Shown here: positions 1-7,692 of the stretch, piece after piece
Layout: each line of letters begins with the position of its first letter
Position numbering within the stretch: the stretch's first letter is position 1
Assembly (NCBI GenBank): GCA_034696485.1
Contig: JAQIWT010001122.1
Span: 1-12,348, forward strand
Length of the DNA stretch: 12,348 nt
Direction: 5' to 3'
Source of the DNA: Isohypsibius dastychi
Lineage: Eukaryota; Tardigrada; Eutardigrada; Parachela; Isohypsibiidae
Notes under the pieces: model-generated
What the model was told of the DNA's origin: nothing
The model's database searches: none
Seen by the model: the letters and a program-made list of their open reading frames with translations, nothing else
Program-made: the position numbers and the translations under genes

Positions 1-7
1 TGTCACC

Positions 8-3005
8 ATGAGCTCCACCGCAACTCTGACTCGCAGTCTTTCTCGTTTGCACAAATTTGTCTACCGATATTCTCGACTGGGACGTGTGGACCTGATCAAA
101 GCCCGGATTGCCCAGCAGGAATTCTCGTCTGAAGAAGTTCATGGATGTGCCAGTCTGATTCCTCACGGGGAATCATGTTTGGTGGTCGCAGCCAGGCATG
201 GACATTTGGATGTGGTGAAATATCTCATTGAGGAAGCGAAAGTGGACGTTGAACAACGAGGAACAGTCCAGTTTGAAGGTGAGCCTCATAATTTTCTAAG
301 GCTCCTTTTCAAAATTCCGACAATCGCTTGAAATCCACGTTTGATTCTGGGCTTGCATCACGTGAGAAGGAAGATGCCGTAATTGCTGTTACGAGTGATT
401 TTTCGAGAATTCTCCACATTCTTGAGCCTTTTGCTTCCTGACTCGGTTTTTGATCAGCTTGGATTATTGTTTTCTGAAGCTGAGTAACAGTTCGAAAGTG
501 TTTCAATAGTTTTTGAGGGAATTTTCAACATTAGTTATGTAAATCGCATACAACCCTTATCTGTATTTTGACATGCAGCTGATGTCTGCTGTTTTCCTCT
601 TGTCAGCTGGAACTTCTGTGATGATTTAGCAGAGTAGTGTGCGTTTGGGTTACAGTGGTATCCTGTATTTCGCGAAATTATTATAGCATTTGAAATGATC
701 ATTTTTAACCGTCGTAACAAATAACCTGTGTCAAACCACCACCACGGTCAGCTGATTGATTTAGTGAATTCTTCTAATTACGGCAATCTAAACTCGCAGT
801 CAAACAGAAAAGGCTGAATTAAATTCGTATGTATCAGGACTCGATAGTTTGTTTTTTCTCACCGGGCATAATTTCGTTACTCGATAGCTCAGTGTGCGAT
901 TCGGTTCGAGAAAGAAATCGATATTGATTGTAAGGGAATATTTCGCTCAAATGTAGCACGCATGTGCTTGCTTTGTGCATTTCCGGTTTGTATAACCCAT
1001 GGTTTTTTGCCTCGAGGACCCAATATTCGAAACCAGAATTTTAGTTTAGTTCGTGTTTAATAATACTGGTTGTTAATTCGTTTATTTCCTTTTTCTTCAG
1101 GAGACAAAGTCGAAGGAGCCAGTGCTCTGTGGTCAGCAGCGGCTGCTGGGTTCGCCGATGTGGTCAGCTATTTGGTGCAAGATTGCTCCGCCAGTGTCAA
1201 CGGTGTAACTTCGACCAATTCTACTCCTCTACGCGCAGGTTTGTTTCTGTTTTTTTAATTAACTGATTGTGATTTGAGTATCTCTGGCTGATCTTTGAAT
1301 AACACTGACTTCCCAAATATTTGGAGTCGATTTGACAAGACATATTTTAATTTTTTTTTTATTAGCATGCTACGACGGAAGAATGACTATCGTGCGTTTT
1401 TTGGTGGAGAATGGAGCAGATCTGGAGATAGCAAACCGTCACGGTCATACATCTCTTATGATCGCGTGCTATCGAGGTCACCTTCAGATCGTCAAATATC
1501 TTCTTGAGAGAGGCGCCACGGTTAACCGGAAAAGCATCAAAGGTACTGAAGTTTTTGCAGCGCAGTAGATATTCATCAGCTATCAGTTGTTTTTTGTTCT
1601 CAGGAAATACTGCACTTCACGATTGTGCCGAATCGGGTCACGTGGATATAATGCAGTTACTAATTAGCCATGGAGCAAATATGGAACGAGATGCATATGG
1701 AATGACGCCCTTAGTTTCGGCGGCTGTTGTGGGACATAAAAATGTTGTTGATTATCTCATTGGTCGACCAACTTGTACATTGGAGGAAAAAATCAACTCC
1801 CTGGAGCTTCTCGGTGCCACTTATATTGACAGAAAGCATAATCTAGTGGAAGGGTTGAGATTGTGGGAGAGAGCGACACGCGATCGGTTTCTGGAGGAGG
1901 ACATCATCATGCCAAAAGTCGTTCAGGGATCTCCAGTGGCTACCATGTTGGCGACAAAGGAGTTTTCCACACTTGATGAATTGAGGACTATGGCTGAAGA
2001 CCCAAATGAAATCCGGGTTCAGGCGCTATTGGTCAGAGAAAGAATTTTGGGAGCTGCCCACCCGGAAACTTCATATCTTTTGAGGTTAGTAAATAAAATC
2101 CTGTACAGAATTGATTCCTCTGTATTAATTGTTACGTATTTTGCTAACAAAATTTTGTTTGAATCAGATATCGTGGAGCGGTATTCGCTGATCAGGGTGA
2201 CTTCCGGCGGTGTCTGCAGTTGTGGAGCTATGCTTTGGAAGTCCAGCTGCAATATCTTGAGCCGCTGAATCCGATGACAGTATCCTCATTTGTTTCATTT
2301 GCGGAGCTCTTCAGCTTCAAGGAAACTCAACAGAACTTGTACGGCGTTCAGAATATAACGTGGGACGACTTCCGGATGGTTTTCGACAAGATTTTCACCG
2401 AAATTATGCGTGGACATCGAATGCTGGCCGGCGATTCGAATACGCCAGCTCGCGATCTGAACTCATTTGACCGGATCCTTGTTGTCTGCTTGCACTTGAT
2501 TAGTCTCTTTGTTCGGATGAAAGAATTTGTCAGCGAGACGCTGGCACGCGATATAACGACGAAGGTGTATTATTTGCTGAGATTTAATCCCCGCGGAAAA
2601 GTCGGCAGAACGCTTCTTCATTTAGCTTGTGCCAAAGAATCGACAAATCTGGGTCCGTATCGGGCATTCAGTTTTCCCTGCAAAGAAACTATTTCTTTCC
2701 TCCTCGAAATGGGCGCACCGATTAATGTGCAAGATGCAGAGGGGAATTCGGCTTTATGCATGACCGTACAGCAGCATCCGGTAAACGAAGATTTGGTCCG
2801 TGAATTCCTGTCCAGAGGCGCTCATTTGGATATCGCGAACAAGGACCGTCTATCCCCCTTCAAATTTCTCAAGAAATCTCCGCTGGTTTACACGGACCCT
2901 TACTTCCCTTCTCTTCAGTGTATGACTGCCCAGAACATTCGTCAGTCCGGGGTACCTTATGGATTTCTTTCGGAAAGATTAAGGAAGTTCGTGGATCAAC
3001 ACTGA
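8..3005 (+). CDS. FEM1C: FEM1A/C-like ankyrin-repeat substrate receptor of CUL2 E3 ubiquitin ligase
   Basis: Five exons, 8-278, 1101-1238, 1366-1542, 1604-2084 and 2168-3005, join at GT..AG sites (intron phases 1,1,1,2) into 1905 nt, 634 aa, close to the 617-669 aa of human FEM1 proteins. Ankyrin repeats lie near residues 53-82, 96-125, 129-160, 162-193, 197-227 and 229-258. A TPR-like helical middle with ERILG and YRGAVFAD follows, then two more ankyrin repeats near 502-545 and 548-583. The C-terminal SLQCMTAQNI (604-613) sits where the family's VHL/Elongin BC-binding box lies. FEM1 proteins bind C-terminal degrons and deliver substrates to CUL2-Elongin B/C. NRHGH and KGNTALHDCAESG place it nearer FEM1A/C than FEM1B. 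The ATG follows CACC, a good Kozak context, and gives about a 13-residue N-terminal extension relative to FEM1C. Only 7 upstream bases are visible, so an earlier start cannot be excluded. Oddity: Glu90 stands where FEM1B and FEM1C have Asp77, while the Asp126 equivalent (Asp140) is kept. Confidence 0.95.
279..1100 (+). other. Intron 1 of the FEM1-like gene (822 nt)
   Basis: The largest intron in the window. It starts with GTGAGC and ends with a pyrimidine-rich tract and TTCTTCAG, and it splits a glycine codon in phase 1. It is AT-rich with stops in all frames, and I see no nested gene. A tRNA-promoter-like pair of motifs at 885-912 is too closely spaced to be a tRNA. First introns often hold enhancers, but nothing here identifies one. 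Confidence 0.85.
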
Positions 3006-3522
3006 TGAGAGAACAGCGAAAACTGCATGTATCTGATTTACCTTTAGAGACAAGTTAATTGTTTTATTTTACGCTAAGGTTGGAGTTGTTGTTTTGAGCT
3101 TAGTACGAGCGGTTCCCATGTCACACAGATCGTCTTAATTACTTCGGATATTGAAACGTCGAAAATCATCCTTACATTTGTGGGATTTGTAAATAAATTT
3201 TGTCTGTCTATAGCGTTTGATATTTTGTCTGTTCACTAGATTCTTACTTCTTAGTGCCCGAGCGTTTACGAGAATTTTATAGCTCTGCGTTGCGGACCGA
3301 CAAAGCTGTGCAATTGCCGGGGGGATATCTGCCAAAAAGGGGAACCATGATTTTTCGGCCAGGGAGGGGGTTGCTCAAAAAGGGCTTTCTACGCCCATGA
3401 TTTCGAACTTCGTGGAAATCATTTATTTCCAAGAAAAGCCAGTGCGCTGTCACAAGGATTTTCTGTTCTGATTTCTACCTTGCTACGGTGTCAGTATTCT
3501 ATTCTTCACGCAAACCCCGACC
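3006..3522. other. Intergenic: FEM1 3'UTR, then IAH1 promoter/5'UTR
   Basis: This gap holds no coding region. The first 200 bases are AT-rich and end in a plausible FEM1 poly(A) signal. From about 3315 to 3400 the sequence becomes rich in G runs and carries a short imperfect direct repeat (AAAAAGGG then CCATGATTT). The esterase ATG at 3523 follows a C-rich leader. No clear TATA box is visible. Confidence 0.6.
3192..3197 (+). terminator. Candidate poly(A) signal AATAAA of the FEM1-like gene
   Basis: A canonical AATAAA hexamer lies about 190 nt after the FEM1 stop codon, in AT-rich sequence followed by T-rich and TG-containing sequence. Position and context fit a cleavage signal; transcript ends are not visible. 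Confidence 0.5.
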
Positions 3523-4516
3523 ATGCCTTCCACCATTCAACCCAACCAGGCTCAAGGAGATGCTAAGACCATTACTCGTTGGCCAAAGTTGATCTTATTT
3601 GGCGATTCGCATTTTCAACATGCGTTCGGCAAGGAAGCCTGTATCGGAGCATTATTGGCGGATCAGCTGCAGAGGTGAGTCCGGCTATGGCCTCATGTGC
3701 ATTGTAAAATCATGTCATAAATGCCACGGTTTTTGTCCAGAAAAGTGGATGTGGTGGCAAGGGGATTTTCTGGTTACAACACGCGATTTGCCAAGATCAT
3801 CCTGGACCGAGTTTTCGCTGAATTTGCCAACGATGAGATTGCTGGCGTCTTGATTCTGTTTGGTTCGAATGATGGTGCTCTGCAAACTGAGGATCCATTG
3901 TGCCAGCATGTTCCGCTCGCTGAGTTCTCGCAGAACATGAAAGATATCATCGCAAGCTTAATCGTAGGAATTTAAGAATATTACTGTTTTCCGATTCTCC
4001 AGGTTCCTTCGTTTACGCTTGTTCTTTTGCTTTTTCTAGGCGAAGGGAATCCCGAAGGATAAGATCGTCCTGATCACGCCACCGCCAGTCGACGTACGTT
4101 GTTCTGAATTGATGTGTTCGGATTTCGGAACATCCAGATTTTTATGTTGTACTAGTTAAGAATTATTTTCCTGTGCTGATCATGCTCTACTGCAGGTGCA
4201 AGCCTGGGCAGACTTCTCCGCCGCAAACGGCAAGCAGCCAAGTCCACGAGATTGCGTTCAGATCGCTCGATACTCCCAGGAGATGGAAGAAATTGCGGAA
4301 TCACATGGAACTCTATTTGCCGATCTGCATCATCACCTGGCATCGTCGGAAACTTGGCAAGAATATTTCCAGGACGGACTGCATTTGAATTTGAAGGGAT
4401 CGACTGTTTTTCTGGAGACTCTACAGCCGAACGTTGATGGACTGATGAAAGATTATCCGGTTATATTCCCGGACTGGAAGAACGTTGACCATTCCAATCC
4501 AGCTGCTTCATTTTGA
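3523..4516 (+). CDS. IAH1: IAH1-like isoamyl acetate-hydrolyzing esterase (SGNH/GDSL hydrolase)
   Basis: Four exons, 3523-3674, 3741-3963, 4040-4093 and 4196-4516, join in frame (phases 2,0,0) into 750 nt, 249 aa; human IAH1 has 248. The SGNH blocks are all present. Block I is LILFGDSH with nucleophile Ser29, block II is RGFSGYN with Gly62, block III is LFGSND with Gly92 and Asn94, and block V is DGLHL with Asp203 and His206 completing the triad. The family hydrolyses small carboxylic esters such as isoamyl acetate in yeast; the physiological substrate of animal IAH1 is not established. No signal peptide or membrane segment is seen, so it is probably intracellular. About 20 polar residues precede the core (WPKLILF), similar in length to the human N-terminus. 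The ATG in CGACCATGC context is the first in-frame one. His follows the catalytic Ser where GDSL or GDSI is more usual. It lies 517 bp downstream of the FEM1 gene on the same strand and converges on the tetraspanin gene. Confidence 0.94.
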
Positions 4517-4673
4517 TCGACTTGATTTTGGAGGCAATGGAAATTTCTTTTAGTTGGCTGGCTGATGTTCGGATTTTTCGTCGTAACATTCAGTCGAAAC
4601 ACATTTTGCTAATATTTCTTCTATTGGGCTTTGATCCGCAATCATTTTCTTCGCTCACTTTATATGCTTCGAA

Positions 4674-4679
4674 TTTATT
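4674..4679 (-). terminator. Candidate poly(A) signal AATAAA of the tetraspanin gene
   Basis: On the minus strand TTTATT reads AATAAA, 225 nt downstream of the tetraspanin stop. It overlaps by three bases the plus-strand ATTAAA proposed for the convergent esterase gene. Confidence 0.45.
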
Positions 4680-4682
4680 AAA
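4677..4682 (+). terminator. Candidate poly(A) signal ATTAAA of the IAH1-like gene
   Basis: The common variant hexamer ATTAAA occurs 161 nt after the esterase stop codon. It is the only good candidate on this strand before the tetraspanin coding region apart from an AATAAA near 4770, which lies further downstream. Confidence 0.4.
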
Positions 4683-4903
4683 GTAGTTTAAAATACGACT
4701 AATTAGCCTGCAAACAAATAAGATTCGCGGAATCTAGAAACAGATCAACGGTTCCACGAGAAAAGATCAATAAATCAACAGCGGCAATGCATAACTTGAG
4801 AGTCGATGAACATTCTTCGGAGTGGCACTTCTGATGGCAACGGAAACAAAAAGAAAATAGGAAAAACAAAGAATACGGGGATATTATATTATAATGCCGA
4901 ACA

Positions 4904-6528
4904 TCAGAGGAAATCAGACGGGTCGAGATTCGGGTTCTTTTGATTCCTGAACCGTAGTGCGATGAAAATCCCAACGATCTACGAAAAAATACGTTTGAGC
5001 AATTGAAAAACTTTACAGCTCGCCGGGACTGGACACACGAAGCGCAAGCGAAGAAGCACACACATTTTTGTGTAACAGTATCTCTAACGCAATAGCGGCA
5101 AAGAGACAGTGTTGAACACAATTTGAAACAAAAGCCCGCAACTTCCGCTTCTTGAAAATGAGTAAGGACCCATACCTCCCTGCTAATAATATTTGACTGA
5201 TTCAAGAAGTCAAAAAATCTGGCCAGTAAATTTTCGCGAACTTAAAACAATTAAGCGATGGCGAACAAAACGCGTTTCACAAGGACAATATTAACAAAAC
5301 CACACGTTACCATGCAGATTCTTGCCGTGAGAACAGATTCTTTGAGATGCCACAAAAAATATATCACATAAACTCGAATGGGTCGATGAATGGATCGCGC
5401 ATGTTGCGATATCGGTTTGTTAGAAAAACTCCCAAAAACTACTGGTGAAAATTCACGATAGCGCATCAGGTTCGGCCAGACAAAATCCAGCACATCTACT
5501 TACTTCAGTAAAGCTGAAAAACAATCCGATTCCTCCGGATAGCCGCAGAGAGGTTTTCACCACTTCTTCCATTTTTTGAAAACACGGATCACATGGGCAG
5601 TTTTCGAGATCCAATCTAGGATCACAGCATGAGCTGCCCAAAGCTGGTTCTCGCGTACAACAGCTCAGCTGAAACAAGACATCACGAGCTCAATCATAAC
5701 ACAATACGAGACAAAATATTGTGTACATACTTAGTTTAACGAAAAACGAGTGATATAGTACTCTCGAAATATGACCAACTTACAGCGCTACAGGTTGGAT
5801 TTGACATGCCAGCCGAAATTGTGGCGTTATCCTGCTTGTACGTCAAAAACCCGCAACAATCCCAATAGTTCTGCACGGAAGCTTTAGTTTCGTTCCTTGA
5901 ACGACTCCAGCCAGTCTGCATGAGAGTTTGAATCTGATTATCGCCAACAGATAAACAAGCGCAAGCAACGCTGAATTGGACGATGAAGAGCAGAAAAAGG
6001 ACGATCATGTACTGAAAAAAAACACACTTCATATTGTAGTGGCCACTTCCGGTACAAGTTATACAGGACAAAGCACGAATTAAATGCAACGGTCTCCATA
6101 AACAAACAACATTTTCCCATTGACGTCATAGTCATGCTTATGGATTTTAGGGAAGAAATCCCTCATTTTCCGAAACAGGATCTTATGGCATACGAATTCA
6201 TAATTTGGAAACCATTTGACTTACAAAGAACAGCATAACTTGGTGATGATTCACCGTCGCAAATATCCCAGTCACTGCGATCCCAGTGAGAAAGACGGCA
6301 ATGATGACAATGGCAATGATATCCCCAAAACTTGCTATCGAGGACGCTGCAATCCCGTAACCAGCCACTCCAATAAGAATAACAGCCACACACTAAAACG
6401 AAGAAAAATCTCGTCGACAACTATGGTACAACAACTCACAAAATTTCGTAACTTACAATATACAGCACGTTCAATGCGATCAAAGCATTCCTGGAGCAAC
6501 CAAATCCGCCGAGCGGGACGACAGCCAT
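4904..6528 (-). CDS. TSPAN31: Tetraspanin of the TSPAN13/31 type
   Basis: Five exons in transcript order, 6528-6457, 6392-6225, 6011-5784, 5668-5504 and 4978-4904, join at GT..AG sites, all phase 0, into 708 nt, 235 aa (human TSPAN31 has 210). The N-terminus has CSRNAL and LNVLY before TM1 (about residues 20-37). TM2 is about 48-72 and is followed by NHHQVMLFF, TM3 is about 81-101, and TM4 about 202-219. The tail RFRNQKNPNLDPSDFL closely matches the TSPAN13/31 C-terminus. The large extracellular loop (about 102-195) has the diagnostic CCG at 132-134, possible N-glycosylation sites at Asn120 and Asn142, and ten cysteines in all (132, 133, 154, 159, 160, 170, 171, 180, 182, 185), more than the six I recall for human TSPAN31. 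Tetraspanins organise membrane partner proteins at the plasma membrane or endosomes; the partner here cannot be inferred. The start is the ATG aligning with the family N-terminus. It is convergent with IAH1. A perfect CRE lies 242 bp upstream. Confidence 0.93.
4979..5503 (-). other. Intron 4 of the tetraspanin gene (525 nt)
   Basis: Bounded by GTAAGT (donor after TTTACTGAA) and TTTTTCGTAG on the minus strand. It interrupts TM4 between TE and IVGIF, in phase 0. I see no coding homology, RNA gene or repeat inside. Confidence 0.85.
6121..6128. promoter_or_regulatory. Perfect CRE palindrome TGACGTCA in tetraspanin intron 2
   Basis: The full 8-bp CREB/ATF consensus lies inside the 213-nt second intron (6012-6224). 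Binding is not demonstrated, but it is the second perfect copy in about 650 bp. Confidence 0.35.
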
Positions 6529-6769
6529 TGTAAGGTCTGGTACGAGTAGGAAGGAAGTCAGAAATGAATAACGCAAAGGTAGCAACGAATGATGGTGCGG
6601 TGGACCTCAGAATAATCTAGTCAGGAGCCATTTTGAAGAGTGGGAAGATGGACCAGTGAGTTTTCCACAACTCATTCCAAACTTTCGATTTTGAGTGCCT
6701 GTATGTTGTCTGACTCAGCCATTGGCCTGTCCACATGTCTGGGTGGGTCGGTTGAACCGGGTCACAAAA

Positions 6770-6777
6770 TGACGTCA
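6770..6777. promoter_or_regulatory. Perfect CRE palindrome TGACGTCA upstream of the tetraspanin gene
   Basis: The palindromic CREB/ATF consensus lies 242 bp before the tetraspanin ATG, a typical distance for a proximal promoter element. No TATA box is evident between it and the ATG, and the transcription start is unknown. Confidence 0.4.
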
Positions 6778-6841
6778 TGTGAGATATGCCAGACATCAAG
6801 ACATAACATATGGATCATGAACGATAAGAAAAATATGCCGG

Positions 6842-6862
6842 GGAAAAACCGTAGTTTTCCCT
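6842..6862. repeat. Perfect 7-bp inverted repeat (hairpin)
   Basis: GGGAAAA (6842-6848) and TTTTCCC (6856-6862) are perfect complements separated by a 7-nt loop. It lies one base from the next hairpin. Confidence 0.6.
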
Positions 6863-6863
6863 A

Positions 6864-6888
6864 GAAACAGTGTTTCACACTATTTCTC
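6864..6888. repeat. 10-bp inverted repeat with one mismatch (hairpin)
   Basis: AGAAACAGTG (6864-6873) pairs with CACTATTTCT (6879-6888) at 9 of 10 positions across a 5-nt loop, TTTCA. Confidence 0.6.
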
Positions 6889-6961
6889 ATGTCCACCCAG
6901 TTATCCTCAGACAAATCTGGGACTACAAAATCCTACAGACTAAATTTTAAAGTCATTTTGG

Positions 6962-7421
6962 GTACGTCCGCACGTAATTTCGTGTACGTACGTGATTTTG
7001 GGTACGTACGGAATTTTGGGTACGTACGTAAATTCAGGTACGTACGCACGTCATTTCGTGTACGTACGTAAATTTGGGTACGTACGCACGTCATTTCAGG
7101 TACGTACGTAATTTTGGGTACGTACGTAATTTTGGGTACGTACGTAATTTTGGGTACGTACGTAGTTTTGGGTACGTACTTGAATTCGGGTACGTACGCA
7201 CGTCATTTCGTGTACGTACGTAATTTTGGGCACGTACGTAATTTTGGGTACGAACGTAAATTCGGGTACGTACGCACGTCATTTCGTGTACGTACGTGAT
7301 TTTGGGCACGTACGTAATTTTGGGTACGTACGTAAATTCGGGTACGTACGCACGTCATTTCGTGTACGTACGTAATTTTGGGTACGTACGTAAATTCGGG
7401 TACGTACGCACGTAATTTCGG
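6962..7421. repeat. GTAC-rich minisatellite, 24 units of 18 and 22 bp
   Basis: The array parses without gaps into 24 units beginning GTACGTAC or a one-base variant. The short unit is GTACGTACGTAATTTTGG with variants ending AAATTCGG, GATTTTGG or AGTTTTGG. The 22-bp unit is the same frame with a 4-bp CACG insertion after GTACGTACG and a TCATTTCGT-type tail. Long units start at 6962, 7038, 7078, 7190, 7266, 7342 and 7400, each followed by one to five short units except the last. The pattern 22-18-18-18 (76 bp) occurs at 6962-7037, 7190-7265 and 7266-7341, the last two in tandem. A degenerate tail with three GTAC tetramers follows at 7422-7440. Both strands stay open for long stretches, giving repetitive hexapeptides, but nothing supports translation. 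Confidence 0.97.
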
Positions 7422-7472
7422 GTACGTACGTACGTGACGTAGCGTATCGTGTTACGCAATACCAAAGTGGAA

Positions 7473-7492
7473 ACTGGACCGTTTTGTCCAGT
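7473..7492. repeat. Perfect 7-bp inverted repeat beside the minisatellite
   Basis: ACTGGAC (7473-7479) and GTCCAGT (7486-7492) are perfect complements separated by CGTTTT. Confidence 0.55.
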
Positions 7493-7499
7493 GGCATGA

Positions 7500-7566
7500 A
7501 TTTGCATCAGGGGAGGAGGAGCTACAGGCCGAGAACAAAGGAAAGGGGGTGTGGCTGGCCAATCAG
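7500..7566. promoter_or_regulatory. Octamer, CACCC-type and CCAAT motif cluster
   Basis: Within 67 bp there is ATTTGCAT (7500-7507, the POU octamer on the minus strand), GGGGGTGTGGC (7545-7555, a KLF/CACCC-type box) and GGCCAATCAG (7557-7566, an NF-Y-type CCAAT box), in sequence richer in G than its surroundings. Such clusters mark animal promoters, but the nearest known start, that of the tetraspanin, is about 1 kb away with the minisatellite between. Confidence 0.3.
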
Positions 7567-7633
7567 CGCAAACTGGAAAGTGGGAAAAGGTCTGAACGAA
7601 TAGAGGGACCGCTCTGAGTGGGAGGGACCCATA

Positions 7634-7658
7634 GTCCACCCCCTTGGGGGGGGTGGAC
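7634..7658. repeat. Perfect 10-bp inverted repeat with C and G runs
   Basis: GTCCACCCCC (7634-7643) and GGGGGTGGAC (7649-7658) are perfect complements across a 5-nt loop. It is the strongest short palindrome in the window and sits at the edge of the GC-rich segment, after which the sequence becomes AT-rich. Confidence 0.7.
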
Positions 7659-7686
7659 AAAAAGTCATCACAGTATTATATGGCGT

Positions 7687-7692
7687 TTTAAT
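7687..7692 (-). terminator. Candidate poly(A) signal ATTAAA of the ABCB6-like gene
   Basis: On the minus strand TTTAAT reads ATTAAA, about 190 nt downstream of the ABCB6 stop codon. No canonical AATAAA is seen on this strand between the stop and this point, so it is the best available candidate. Confidence 0.3.

Larger units (their letters stand above)
4517..4903. other. Convergent 3'UTR region between IAH1 and the tetraspanin gene
   Basis: Only 387 bp separate the esterase stop (plus strand) from the tetraspanin stop (minus strand), so both 3'UTRs must fit here. It is AT-rich with no homologous coding sequence. The poly(A) signals of the two genes appear to overlap at 4674-4682. Confidence 0.7.

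Noticed and set aside
885-912. tRNA-like A-box (TAGCTCAG) and B-box (GGTTCGA) motifs in FEM1 intron 1
   Set aside because: The boxes are only about 18 bp apart, against 30 or more in a real tRNA. The B-box lacks the CC end and no cloverleaf can be drawn.
4699-5205. 168-codon minus-strand ORF
   Set aside because: It covers the tetraspanin last exon in a different frame plus intron and UTR. It has no family resemblance; the true exon (4978-4904) reads RFRNQK in another frame.
6892-7658. Cut-and-paste transposon or MITE with the minisatellite inside
   Set aside because: Only a 9-bp inverted match (TGTCCACCC) is found at the possible ends, with no target-site duplication and no transposase remnant. 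Kept only as a low-interest recurrence.
7091-7660. Minisatellite ORFs as genuine protein-coding genes
   Set aside because: The peptides are direct translations of the repeat unit with no conserved domain, splice context or start-site support, and they occur on both strands at once.
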